Below, one piece after another: positions 33,489 through 41,859 of a stretch of DNA of 64,000 nt (within the stretch, counting starts at the first letter, position 1; every line of letters starts with the position of its first letter). The DNA is taken from contig JAFSUG010000003.1 in NCBI GenBank assembly GCA_017445385.1, forward strand, positions 1 through 64,000, written 5' to 3'. Origin of the DNA: Oscillospiraceae bacterium. Lineage in GTDB: Bacteria > Bacillota > Clostridia > Oscillospirales > Oscillospiraceae. A program made the translations under genes and the position numbers. The notes below the pieces were generated by a model, which did not search any database, was not told the DNA's origin, and saw only the letters and a list, made by a program, of their open reading frames with translations.

Positions 33489-34765
33489 GCGCGCGGGATA
33501 CGGCGCTTGCCGTTTTGATCGCCTGCCGAAAAAGCGGCGCATGGTCAGACAGCGCGCTGAAGGCATATATCGCGCGCGACGGTTTGGATCGCCGCGATGC
33601 CGCGTTTGCAACGCGGCTGTGCTTCGGCGTGATCCAAAACAGGCGGCTGTTGGATTTCTATATTGCTTCCTTTTTGAGCGGAAAGCTCAAATCGCTGCAG
33701 CCGATCGTTTTGGATATTTTGCGCCTCGGCGCGTATCAGATCGCGTTTATGGATCGTGTGCCTTCATCTGCCGCGGTCAACGAGGCGGTCAACCAAACGA
33801 AACGTTTTGCCAATCTGCGCGCGGCAGGACTTGTAAACGGCGTGCTTCGCGCAATGAGCCGCGCGGAGGCCTTGCCGGAGCCGAAGGAGCTTTCCGTGCG
33901 CTACAGCCACAGTCCGGAGCTGATCGCGCGTCTGCGCGAGAACGTGGGCGATGCGCTTTTAGAGCCGCTGCTGAAAAGCCATAATGAAGTGCCTCCTACG
34001 ACCGTCCAGGTCAATACGCTCCGCGCTGAAACGGAAGAAGTCCGGCAGGCGCTGCAGGCGGAAAAGCACCCGTGGCTTGCCGATTGCCTGCAAATGGAAT
34101 CCGGCAATCTCGAAGCGCTCGCGCCGTTTGCGCGCGGGGAGATTTACGCGCAGGACGCCGCTTCAAAGCTCGCCGTGCTTGCGGCGGAGCTGCGGCCGGG
34201 CATGCGCGTGCTCGATTGCTGCGCCGCGCCCGGCGGCAAGAGCTTTGCTGCGGCGATCTCCATGCGAAACGAAGGGGAAATCCTTGCGTGCGATCTGCAT
34301 GCGGGCAAGCTCCGCAGAGTTGCGGAGGGCGCAGCGCGCATGGGCTTATTCATCATCCAAACGCAGCCGCGCGATGCCAGAGCGTATATCGCGGAGGAAT
34401 GCGAGCGCTACGATGCGGTGCTTTGCGATGCGCCGTGCTCGGGACTCGGCGTGATCCGCAAAAAGCCGGATATTCGGGAAAAAGCGCTCGATCAGATTGC
34501 TGCGCTGCCGAAGATCCAACTGGAGATTCTGCAAACTGTTTCGCGTTATTTGAAGCCGGGCGGCACGCTGATCTACAGCACCTGCACCATTCTCAAGCGC
34601 GAGAATGAGGAACTGGTGCAATCGTTTTTACAGGGAAGCGAAGATTTTTCGCTTCAGCCGTTTGCCTATGGCGAAATCAATGCGCCAAGCGGAATGCTGA
34701 CGCTTCTGCCGTGCGTTCACGGCACAGACGGATTCTTTATTGCGAAATTGAGGAAGAACGTATGA
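33485..34765 (+). CDS. rsmB: 16S rRNA m5C967 methyltransferase RsmB
   Basis: Methylates C967 of 16S rRNA. It starts at a GTG overlapping the fmt stop. The 426 residues have an N-terminal NusB-like RNA-binding domain (about 1-135), then the methyltransferase domain with SAM motif LDCCAAPGGKSFA, DAPCSGLGVIRKKPD (catalytic Cys) and the second Cys in YSTCTI. GRP-type family length is normal. The stop overlaps the rlmN ATG. Confidence 0.95.
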   Translation: MSARDTALAVLIACRKSGAWSDSALKAYIARDGLDRRDAAFATRLCFGVIQNRRLLDFYIASFLSGKLKSLQPIVLDILRLGAYQIAFMDRVPSSAAVNEAVNQTKRFANLRAAGLVNGVLRAMSRAEALPEPKELSVRYSHSPELIARLRENVGDALLEPLLKSHNEVPPTTVQVNTLRAETEEVRQALQAEKHPWLADCLQMESGNLEALAPFARGEIYAQDAASKLAVLAAELRPGMRVLDCCAAPGGKSFAAAISMRNEGEILACDLHAGKLRRVAEGAARMGLFIIQTQPRDARAYIAEECERYDAVLCDAPCSGLGVIRKKPDIREKALDQIAALPKIQLEILQTVSRYLKPGGTLIYSTCTILKRENEELVQSFLQGSEDFSLQPFAYGEINAPSGMLTLLPCVHGTDGFFIAKLRKNV

Positions 34766-35811
34766 AAGACATCAAGTCCATGACGCGCCAGGAGCTGGAA
34801 AACGATTTTTCCGAGCTTGGGCTGCCGCGTTTTCGCGTGAAGCAGGTTTTTTCATGGCTTCACCGCGGCGTTACGGACTTTTCGCAGATGACGAACCTTT
34901 CAAACGATCTGCGCGCGCAGCTTGCGCAGCGCTATTTCATCACCGCGCCGGAGATTGCGCGCAAGCAGGTATCGCAAAAGGACGGAACGATCAAGTATCT
35001 TTGGCGGCTTGGCGATGGCAACTGCGTGGAATCGGTCGTCATGCGCTATCACCACGGCAATACGATCTGCATTTCCTCGGAGGTCGGCTGCCCGATGGGC
35101 TGCAAATTCTGCGCCTCAACGCTTGGCGGACTCGTTCGCAGGCTGACGGCTTCGGAAATGCTCGATCAGGTGCTGTTCGCCGGTATCGATTCGGAGCTTG
35201 AAATCTCCAACATCGTGCTGATGGGCATCGGCGAGCCGCTCGATAACCTCGATAACGTTCTGCGCTTTTTGGAGCTTGTCAACGATCCGGACGGTCTGAA
35301 CATCGGAATGCGGCACATCAGCCTTTCCACCTGCGGCATCGTTCCGAAGATTTTAGAGCTTGCGGAGAAAAAGCTGCAATTAACGCTTTCCGTTTCGCTC
35401 CATAGTCCGGATGACGCGCACCGAAGCGAGATCATGCCGGTCAACAACCGCTGGAACGTGGATACGCTGCTTGCGGCGTGCAGAACTTACTTTGAAAAAA
35501 CGGGACGCAGAGTGTCCTTTGAATATACGATGATCCAAGGCGTCAGCGATTCGCCGCAGCAGGCGAACCTGCTGGCAAAGAAGCTGCAGGGAATGGCGGC
35601 GCACGTCAATCTCATTCCGCTCAACCGCGTTGCGGAAAGCGGACTGAAAACAAGCACGAAGCAGGCGGTTGCCGCGTTTCAGCAGATTTTGCAGGAGCAT
35701 GGCGTAACGGCAACCGTGCGCCGAACGCTCGGCAGTGATATTGATGCTTCTTGCGGACAGCTCCGCAGGAAGTATGAAAAGGAGGAACGTCCATGCAAGC
35801 CTGGGGCGTAA
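34762..35811 (+). CDS. rlmN: 23S/tRNA adenine C2-methyltransferase RlmN
   Basis: Radical SAM enzyme that methylates A2503 of 23S rRNA and A37 of some tRNAs. Start at the ATG at 34762 (GAGGAAG upstream), overlapping the rsmB stop. 349 residues with the iron-sulfur motif C110-PMG-C114-KF-C117, the GMGEPL-like MGIGEPLDN, and LSVSLHSPDD. The C-terminal Cys that carries the mechanism-based methylation is present near the end (DIDASCGQLR). It overlaps the next gene by 19 bases. Confidence 0.97.
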   Translation: MKDIKSMTRQELENDFSELGLPRFRVKQVFSWLHRGVTDFSQMTNLSNDLRAQLAQRYFITAPEIARKQVSQKDGTIKYLWRLGDGNCVESVVMRYHHGNTICISSEVGCPMGCKFCASTLGGLVRRLTASEMLDQVLFAGIDSELEISNIVLMGIGEPLDNLDNVLRFLELVNDPDGLNIGMRHISLSTCGIVPKILELAEKKLQLTLSVSLHSPDDAHRSEIMPVNNRWNVDTLLAACRTYFEKTGRRVSFEYTMIQGVSDSPQQANLLAKKLQGMAAHVNLIPLNRVAESGLKTSTKQAVAAFQQILQEHGVTATVRRTLGSDIDASCGQLRRKYEKEERPCKPGA

Positions 35812-36521
35812 GCGACCGCGGCATGGTGCGCGAAGAGAATCAGGATTCGTTTGCGATGGAAAAACTGAGCGAACGCAGCATGCTCGTAACCGTGTGTGAC
35901 GGTATGGGCGGCGTGAGAGGCGGCGCGCTTGCGAGCGGATTGGCGCTTGAAACGTTTATAAAAGCGGTCAAAAACGGCTGGAAGGATTCGCTGAAAGCGG
36001 AAAAAACGGCGGCGCTTCTCATAAAAGCTGCCGAGAAAGCAAACGACGCTGTTTTTCAGCGCGCGGCGGAAAGCGCGGAATTTGACGGCATGGGAACAAC
36101 GCTCGTTGCCGCTACCGTCCGTGCGGACAGCGCGGTGATCGTGAACGTCGGCGACAGCCGCGCCTATCTGATCAGTGACGGCATCCGCTGCGTAACGGTG
36201 GATCATTCGCTGGTGCAGCTGATGGTTGAGCGCGGCGAACTGACGAAGGAAGAGGCAAAAAACCATCCGCGCAAGAATATAATAACCCGTGCCATCGGAA
36301 CGGAGCCGACCGTAGAGGCGGATACGTACCCTGTCCCGCTGAAACCGGGCGACTGCCTGCTGCTCTGCTCGGACGGCTTATCCAACGTGATGGCGGATCA
36401 GGAGATCCTGTTTGAGGTTTTGCATGGCGGCAGCCGTGAAAGCTGCTGCGAGCGATTGCTGGAGCTTGCCAAAAAACGCGGCGCGCCGGATAACGTAACG
36501 GCGGTTTTGGCATATATTTGA
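35793..36521 (+). CDS. prpC: PP2C-type protein phosphatase PrpC/Stp
   Basis: Metal-dependent Ser/Thr phosphatase that reverses the action of the kinase encoded next. 242 residues with the metal-binding motifs REENQDSF, VCDGMGG, GTTLVAA, VNVGDSRAYLI, LLCSDGLSNV and the final DNVTAVL. It begins inside the end of rlmN, following AAGGAGG, and is 50 bases ahead of prkC. This phosphatase-kinase-rsgA order is standard in Firmicutes. The pair controls growth, wall synthesis and spore exit in related species. Confidence 0.95.
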   Translation: MQAWGVSDRGMVREENQDSFAMEKLSERSMLVTVCDGMGGVRGGALASGLALETFIKAVKNGWKDSLKAEKTAALLIKAAEKANDAVFQRAAESAEFDGMGTTLVAATVRADSAVIVNVGDSRAYLISDGIRCVTVDHSLVQLMVERGELTKEEAKNHPRKNIITRAIGTEPTVEADTYPVPLKPGDCLLLCSDGLSNVMADQEILFEVLHGGSRESCCERLLELAKKRGAPDNVTAVLAYI

Positions 36522-36571
36522 GCCGTATTCCGGCGCCGTCTGCCGATAAATGACGGGTTAAAGGAGCTGCT

Positions 36572-38710
36572 ATGGATCAATACATAGGAAAGCTGTTAGA
36601 TAACCGATATGAGCTGCTTGAAGAGATCGGATCGGGCGGAATGGCGGTCGTTTACAAAGCGATGTGCCATCGTCTGAATCGGCTTGTTGCGGTTAAAATA
36701 CTGAAGCCGGAGCTGTCGAAGGACGCGGAGTTCCGCCGCCGCTTCTATGGCGAATCGCAGGCGGTTGCGATGCTGTCGCACCCGAATATCGTCAGCGTAT
36801 ACGACGTTTCGCATACGGACGATTGCGATTATATCGTTATGGAGCTGATCGACGGCATCACCCTCAAGCAGTATCTGGAGCAGAAGGGAAAGCTCAACTG
36901 GCGCGAGGCGCTGCATTTCGGAACGCAGATCGCAAAAGCGCTGGAGCACGCGCACGGCCGCGGCATTATCCACCGCGATATCAAGCCGCATAATATCATG
37001 CTGCTCAAGGACGGCAGCGTGAAGGTTGCGGATTTCGGCATCGCGCGCGTAACCTCCGCGAATAATACGCTGACACGCGAGGCGCTCGGCTCGGTGCATT
37101 ATATCTCGCCGGAGCAGGCGAAGGGCGGCAACGTGGATTGCCGAAGCGATCTGTATTCGCTCGGCGTCGTCCTCTATGAGATGCTCACGGGGCGTCCGCC
37201 GTTTGACGGCGATACGCCTGTTTCCGTTGCGATCCAGCATATCAATTCCAAGGCAACGATGCCGCGCGAGATCGACCCTTCGATCCCTATAGGACTTGAG
37301 CAGATCACAATGCGCGCGATGGAAGCCGATCTTTCCAAACGCTACGCTTCGGCAACCGCTATGCTGCAGGATCTGGAGAGCTTCCGCAAGAATCCCGCAA
37401 TGGTCTTTGACGCATCGACTGCGGAAACGCAGCCGCCGCATCGTGTAAGGACGACTCCGAAAGAACCTGAGCCGATCAAAAAATCGCGCGTGCCGCTCAT
37501 CGTTGGCGCAAGCTGCATCGGCGCGGCGGTGATCGGGCTTGTGATTTTGATGATCTCGCTGTTCGGCGGCTTCGGTTCCGGCGTGGACGTGACCGTTCCG
37601 AATCTCGTCGGCGAGCCGGCGCAGTCGCTTGCCGAGCTGTATGCGGACGATTTCAATATTGAAATCAGCGATTGGGTCTATGACGAAACGGTGGAATACG
37701 GCATTGTCATTTCGCAGGAGCCGAAAGCGGAAAAAACGGTCAAGAAGGGCAGCAAAATCACCGTTACCGCATCGCTCGGCACACAGAACATGATCATGCC
37801 GAACCTTATCAACTATAATTTCCATGATGCGCAGAACATTATTGCAGGCTACTCTGCGAACCTCAACGTGAAGCTCACCTATGAGGAAAGCGATATCTAT
37901 GTGGAAGACTACGTGATCCGCACGTCGCCGGCATACGGCTCGCCGCTTACGGCAGGGCAGACGATTGAGCTGTTTGTAAGCCAGGGCGCTTCGCAGGAGC
38001 TTGTTTCCGTGCCGGAGCTTGTGGGCATGGACGTGGAAGACGCGCTCAAGCGCATTGATGAAGAGGGACTTGCGCGCGGCAGCATCAAATACGTCGGCAG
38101 CGATCTGCCGAAGGGAACGGTCACGTTCCAGAGTCTGTCGCAGAGTACGGACGTGAAAAAGAACACCGTGATCAATCTGCAGGTTTCCGAAGGCTCGCTT
38201 TCCGCCGCGCAGGTGCCGAGCATCACGATGCAGCCGTCTTCTCTGACGGTTGAACAGGGTACGGTTGCAACGCTTTCGGCGTATGCCGAGGTCAGCGACG
38301 GCGGCACGGTGAATTATGAGTGGTTCACCGGCGGACTCAACGGGCAGCAAGTCGGAACCGGCGCAGTCCTCACTGTGCCGACCGATACGCTCGGAACAAC
38401 GAATTACTACTGCAAGATCACAAATACGCTCGATGGCAAAACCGTTTCGATCAATACCAATATGGCGAAGGTCAGCGTGATCGCAAAGGTTGAGCCGGTC
38501 ACAAAGGTGCTGGATCTTGCGCTGCCCTCCGGAGAAGGAACTTCTACGATCGTCGTAAAGCTCGATGGCGATAACTACACTGCGCCCTTTACGGTAAGCC
38601 GCAGCGAGGGTACGATCCAGATCGCTGTGGAAGCTACGGGCAACCATATCGTTGACGTTTACGTTGACGGACTGCTCACGCTTTCAAAAACGGTGACCTT
38701 TACGCAATGA
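36572..38710 (+). CDS. prkC: PASTA-domain Ser/Thr kinase PrkC/Stk
   Basis: Membrane receptor kinase sensing muropeptide or lipid II. 712 residues: kinase domain (about 13-275; K42 in VAVKIL, HRDIKPHN at 134-141, DFG 154-156), a juxtamembrane linker, a membrane helix (about 308-331), then three PASTA units (about 338-404, 405-472, 475-541). After the PASTA units there is an Ig-like module (about 550-636, with the Trp and Cys of the fold in YEWFTGG and YYCKIT) and another beta-rich end. The extra domains make it longer than Bacillus PrkC. The activation loop shows TREALGSVHYISPEQ. The stop overlaps the rsgA start. Confidence 0.95.
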   Translation: MDQYIGKLLDNRYELLEEIGSGGMAVVYKAMCHRLNRLVAVKILKPELSKDAEFRRRFYGESQAVAMLSHPNIVSVYDVSHTDDCDYIVMELIDGITLKQYLEQKGKLNWREALHFGTQIAKALEHAHGRGIIHRDIKPHNIMLLKDGSVKVADFGIARVTSANNTLTREALGSVHYISPEQAKGGNVDCRSDLYSLGVVLYEMLTGRPPFDGDTPVSVAIQHINSKATMPREIDPSIPIGLEQITMRAMEADLSKRYASATAMLQDLESFRKNPAMVFDASTAETQPPHRVRTTPKEPEPIKKSRVPLIVGASCIGAAVIGLVILMISLFGGFGSGVDVTVPNLVGEPAQSLAELYADDFNIEISDWVYDETVEYGIVISQEPKAEKTVKKGSKITVTASLGTQNMIMPNLINYNFHDAQNIIAGYSANLNVKLTYEESDIYVEDYVIRTSPAYGSPLTAGQTIELFVSQGASQELVSVPELVGMDVEDALKRIDEEGLARGSIKYVGSDLPKGTVTFQSLSQSTDVKKNTVINLQVSEGSLSAAQVPSITMQPSSLTVEQGTVATLSAYAEVSDGGTVNYEWFTGGLNGQQVGTGAVLTVPTDTLGTTNYYCKITNTLDGKTVSINTNMAKVSVIAKVEPVTKVLDLALPSGEGTSTIVVKLDGDNYTAPFTVSRSEGTIQIAVEATGNHIVDVYVDGLLTLSKTVTFTQ

Positions 38711-39567
38711 CGGGACGGATTATTCGGGCGCTCAGCGGCTTTTATGACGTTGAAACGGAAAGCGGCGAAACGGTCTTTTGCCGCGCGAGAGGGAAGTTCC
38801 GTTTCGGCGGAGAAACGCCGCTTGTAGGCGATTTTGCGGAGTTTGAGGGGCAGACGGTCACGCGGATTCTGCCGCGCAAAAATGCGTTTATCCGTCCGGC
38901 GGTTGCGAACGTGGATCAGCTCGTGGTGTTCGCTTCGGACGTGATCCCGGTCACTGACCCGTTTTTGATCGACCGCATTTGCGTGATTGCCGCAAGCAGG
39001 GACATTCCGGTAGTGCTGGTGATCAACAAATGCGATCTTTCGGGCGAGGGAACGCTTGCGCAGATTTACCGCGATACGGGCATTGTCACGATCCAAACGA
39101 GCGCGGAAACGGGCGAGGGGATCAATGCGCTGCGCGCGCAGCTTTCCGGCAAATTTTCCGTGTTTACGGGCAACTCCGGCGTCGGCAAAAGCAGCGTGCT
39201 CAATCGGCTGAATGCCGAGCTGCATCTGCCGATTGGCGAGGTTTCCGAAAAGCTCGGAAGAGGCCGCCATACAACGCGCCATATTGAAATTTACCGCCTG
39301 CCGGATGGTACGCGCGTTGCGGATACGCCCGGCTTTTCCTCATTCGATACCGAGCGCATGGAGCTCGTTCCTGCGGAGGAGCTGGCGGAGCTGTTCCCGG
39401 AATTTGCGCCCTATATCGGAAAATGCCGTTTCCCGGATTGCGCGCATTTGAAAGAGCCCGGCTGCGCCGTCCGCACGGCGCTGGAGGAAAAAACGCTGCA
39501 GCAATCGCGCTATGACAGCTACGTAAAGCTCTACGAAACCGCAAAAAGCGCGAAGCAATGGGAATGA
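38707..39567 (+). CDS. rsgA: ribosome small subunit GTPase RsgA
   Basis: Late 30S assembly GTPase. 286 residues: N-terminal OB domain, then a circularly permuted G domain in which NKCD (107-110, G4) comes before GNSGVGKSS (155-163, G1) and DTPG (206-209, G3), and a C-terminal zinc site with C240, C245, H247 and C253. The start overlaps the prkC stop by 4 bases, with no ribosome binding site of its own apart from what is inside prkC. The rpe and thiN genes that often follow rsgA are missing here. Confidence 0.97.
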   Translation: MTGRIIRALSGFYDVETESGETVFCRARGKFRFGGETPLVGDFAEFEGQTVTRILPRKNAFIRPAVANVDQLVVFASDVIPVTDPFLIDRICVIAASRDIPVVLVINKCDLSGEGTLAQIYRDTGIVTIQTSAETGEGINALRAQLSGKFSVFTGNSGVGKSSVLNRLNAELHLPIGEVSEKLGRGRHTTRHIEIYRLPDGTRVADTPGFSSFDTERMELVPAEELAELFPEFAPYIGKCRFPDCAHLKEPGCAVRTALEEKTLQQSRYDSYVKLYETAKSAKQWE

Positions 39568-39570
39568 AAA

Positions 39571-39606
39571 GCACCTCTTGCATAGAATAATGCAGGAGGT
39601 GTTTTT
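39571..39606 (+). promoter_or_regulatory. terminator-like hairpin masking the ribosome binding site of the 50-residue gene
   Basis: CACCTCTTGCA (39572-39582) pairs with TGCAGGAGGTG (39591-39601; one G-U pair), then TTTTT and the ATG at 39607. It can terminate the long cluster after rsgA; the 3' arm is also the AGGAGGTG ribosome binding site. Confidence 0.72.
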
Positions 39607-39759
39607 ATGTGCAAAAACACCAGGCAGGCGGTCTCTACCGCGCTGATCGGCGCAGGCGCGGGAATCTTGCTCTGCCTTCTGATCGGCAGTCCGTTTGTCT
39701 GCTTTTTGCTTGCCGCCGGACTGATCGCCGGAGGAATTGTTCTGCTCAACGCGCATTAG
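39607..39759 (+). CDS. small membrane protein, 50 residues, unknown
   Basis: Not recognised. An AGGAGGTG ribosome binding site and TTTTT spacer lead to the ATG at 39607; the product begins MCKNTRQAVS and is otherwise almost entirely hydrophobic, with two Gly/Ala/Leu-rich stretches (about 11-29 and 33-47) that could be a membrane hairpin or a single long helix. It is encoded just upstream of the sipL-like gene. A role in the spore or forespore membrane is possible but only from position. The strong ribosome binding site supports a real gene. Confidence 0.6.
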   Translation: MCKNTRQAVSTALIGAGAGILLCLLIGSPFVCFLLAAGLIAGGIVLLNAH

Positions 39760-39761
39760 AT

Positions 39762-39792
39762 GGCATATCCTTGTCCGCGCCTGCGTATAAAT
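39762..39792 (+). promoter_or_regulatory. possible sigma-E-type promoter of sipL-like gene
   Basis: GGCATAT (39762-39768) and CGTATAAAT (39784-39792) with 15 bases between resemble the mother-cell sigma-E pattern (ATA-type -35, CATA-type -10). It fits the sporulation role of the downstream gene but is a weak match. Confidence 0.35.
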
Positions 39793-39820
39793 ACGACAGA
39801 ACCGACAAGGAGTGAGCCGT

Positions 39821-41329
39821 ATGGAATTGGAGTTTCAAGCATATACAATGCCGTACCTGCGTCAGACGCTTTCAAAAACGCAAAACTGTGAGGAAACGGC
39901 GGATATGGTCGTGCCGGACAGCCTGCCGGATATTGATCGGATCGTTCTGTGCAGCGCCGGTGTGATGATGCGCAGCAAGCAGTGCAGCGGCGGCGCAGTT
40001 ACCGTATCGGGCGGCATCCATGCAGACGTGCTTTATTGCGCGCAGGAGGATGCCGAGCCGCGCCGGCTGGAGGTCTACCTTCCGTTCACCGTAAAAACGG
40101 ACGCGCCGGACGTTTCGGACGATGCGCAGATCCAATTTCGCGCATGGATCCGTTCAGCCGATGCGCGGATGATCAATTCGCGCAAGATATCCGTCTGCGT
40201 GAACTTCGGCTGTGAGCTTCAGGCGTATCAGCCGGACGAGATCACGCTCTATCAGCCGCCGGAGGTGCCGGAGAATATTCAGCTTCGCTGCTGCGAATAT
40301 CCGATGGATTTCGTTGTGGACGCAGGGGAAAAGCCGTTTCGTATGACGGAGGAGGTGCAGCTTCCGGCAACGAATCCGCTTGGCGATCTTGTGCTGTGCT
40401 GCAAGCCGGAGCTTGAGATTACCGAGCAGCGGCTTGCCGGAAATAAGGCGGCGTTCAAGGGACTGGCGCATATCAGCCTTTTGTACATGGATGAAAATGG
40501 GAAACCCATACCGTATGAAACGCGCTTTCCCTTCTCGCAGTTTTGCGAGCTCGGCGCGGTCTACGATGGGGAGTCGCTTTGGATCACGCCCATTATAACC
40601 GGCTGCGAGGTCGAGCGTGTAACGCACGCCGATCAGGACGCGCTTTCCATTGATCTGCATATTTTGGCGCAGTGTACGGTCGTGCGCAAAACGAGCGTTA
40701 CGCTCTGCGAGGATGCGTATGCAATCGGCGGCCGGCTGAAACCCTGCTGGGCGGATTATACGTTTACCGATCGTCTGGATCGGCAGACCAATACGTATTC
40801 CGTGCGCGAAGGCTACAGCGGCGACGTGCGCGAGGTTTTGTGCACGCAGGTGCTGGCGGATACGCCGGAGGTGCGCCGCGTAGAAGGCGGCGTGGAGGTC
40901 GCTGTGCCGTGTACGGCGGAACTGCTTTATTATGATGGGGAAGGGCAGCTCCAAGGGGCAAGTGTCCACGCGAGAGCGGCGGAAAAGCTGCTGCTTGCAG
41001 AGAACGCCGATTGCGGTGCGGCTGTAGAAAACGCCGAATGCAGCGCGTCCGTTTCCGCTGACGGCGCGGAGATTCGCGTAACGATGCAGGTTTGCGCGCA
41101 GTGCCGGGCGCAAAGGGAATACCGCGCCATCAAGAGCTTTGAATATACGCCGGAGGAAACGCCGCAGCGCCGCCGCTGCGCTGTGATTGCAAGGCGGCTG
41201 TGCGATGGGGAGACGCTTTGGGAGATCGCAAAGGCAAACGGCACGTCCGTTCAGGCAATCTGCGACGCCAACGGTTTAGATGGCGATGCAGCGGAAACCG
41301 ATATGCTGCTGCTGATTCCGATTTCATAA
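39821..41329 (+). CDS. sipL: SipL-like DUF3794/LysM spore protein
   Basis: Probable spore morphogenesis protein that anchors SpoIVA to the forespore surface, as SipL does in Clostridioides difficile. The start is the ATG at 39821 rather than the GTG at 39812, because AAGGAG is spaced for the ATG. 502 residues: N-terminal DUF3794 blocks (ADMVVPDSLPDIDRIV, then a second and third copy of similar beta-rich blocks), and a C-terminal LysM domain (about 455-502, CDGETLWEIAKANGTSVQAICDANG). The partner spoIVA lies 3.3 kb downstream in the window, though not in the same operon. Confidence 0.85.
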   Translation: MELEFQAYTMPYLRQTLSKTQNCEETADMVVPDSLPDIDRIVLCSAGVMMRSKQCSGGAVTVSGGIHADVLYCAQEDAEPRRLEVYLPFTVKTDAPDVSDDAQIQFRAWIRSADARMINSRKISVCVNFGCELQAYQPDEITLYQPPEVPENIQLRCCEYPMDFVVDAGEKPFRMTEEVQLPATNPLGDLVLCCKPELEITEQRLAGNKAAFKGLAHISLLYMDENGKPIPYETRFPFSQFCELGAVYDGESLWITPIITGCEVERVTHADQDALSIDLHILAQCTVVRKTSVTLCEDAYAIGGRLKPCWADYTFTDRLDRQTNTYSVREGYSGDVREVLCTQVLADTPEVRRVEGGVEVAVPCTAELLYYDGEGQLQGASVHARAAEKLLLAENADCGAAVENAECSASVSADGAEIRVTMQVCAQCRAQREYRAIKSFEYTPEETPQRRRCAVIARRLCDGETLWEIAKANGTSVQAICDANGLDGDAAETDMLLLIPIS

Positions 41330-41331
41330 TG

Positions 41332-41363
41332 AAAAGCAGGATGGGAAACCATCCTGCTTTTCG
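41332..41363 (+). terminator. terminator of the sipL-like gene
   Basis: AAAAGCAGGATGG (41332-41344), GAAA loop, CCATCCTGCTTTT (41349-41361). Confidence 0.88.
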
Positions 41364-41379
41364 TGTTGCGGAAGAAATA

Positions 41380-41535
41380 AATTGAAAATGGAAAATGCGT
41401 CGTACCCGTAGGGGCGATCATTGATCGCCCGAAATGCGCCGCACTATCGACAACGCCGCAGGGCGGTATGCCCTCATAAATGCCGAAAGGATACAATTAT
41501 CAATTGTTAATCTCGATTGAACCAGCCGAACACAT
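41380..41535. repeat. gene-free AT-rich stretch with REP-like hairpins
   Basis: Contains GTAGGGGCGATCA-T-TGATCGCCCG (stem 41412-41420 with 41422-41430), a second short GGGC/GCCC hairpin at 41460-41473, and flanking AT-rich words (TTGAAAATGGAAAATG and CAATTATCAATTGTTAAT). Such short palindromes between AT-rich words look like dispersed repeats, but no second full copy is in this window. No open frame of interest is present. Confidence 0.5.
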
Positions 41536-41537
41536 AA

Positions 41538-41849
41538 AAAAGAAGCGTTCCAAAAGGGCGGCGCAAATTAGGGATTATGCAGCCGCAAAGCGGATCTTTT
41601 CGTGCAATACTGCGTTATCAAAAGAGGGAATCCGACAAGGATTCCCTCTTTTTCTGTCTTGTCTTGCGCAAAAATCTCTCGCTTTGCGGTGCTTTGCAGT
41701 TTTGAGCCAGCAATTTTTCGTCAGTACAAAGCACAAAGTTGGGGTAATCCTGACGGATTACCCCAACTTTTAATGCAGTAATGGCGGAAAAGGGCGGCTC
41801 AAAACCTACATACTCCCTAATTTGCGCCGCCCACCGGAACGCTTCTTTT
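41538..41849. mobile_element. MITE-like element with about 37-bp terminal inverted repeats
   Basis: Left end AAAAGAAGCGTTCC (41538-41551), 4 bases, GGGCGGCGCAAATTAGGGA (41556-41574), then TTATG; right end, reverse-complemented, AAAAGAAGCGTTCC (41836-41849), 3 bases, GGGCGGCGCAAATTAGGGA (41814-41832), then GTATG. The 240 bases inside carry no gene but hold two perfect hairpins: AAAAGAGGGAATCC/GGATTCCCTCTTTT (41620-41652) and a 16-bp one (41735-41750 with 41755-41770). No target duplication is obvious. It ends 10 bases from the stop codon of the SLH gene, whose terminator may be supplied by the second hairpin. Confidence 0.55.
41735..41770. terminator. hairpin terminator downstream of the SLH gene
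   Basis: A perfect 16-bp stem (AAAGTTGGGGTAATCC with its complement, TGAC loop) inside the MITE-like element. On the minus strand it is followed by TTTGTGCTTTG, so it could end the SLH transcript. Confidence 0.6.
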
Positions 41850-41859
41850 GTTAAATTGC

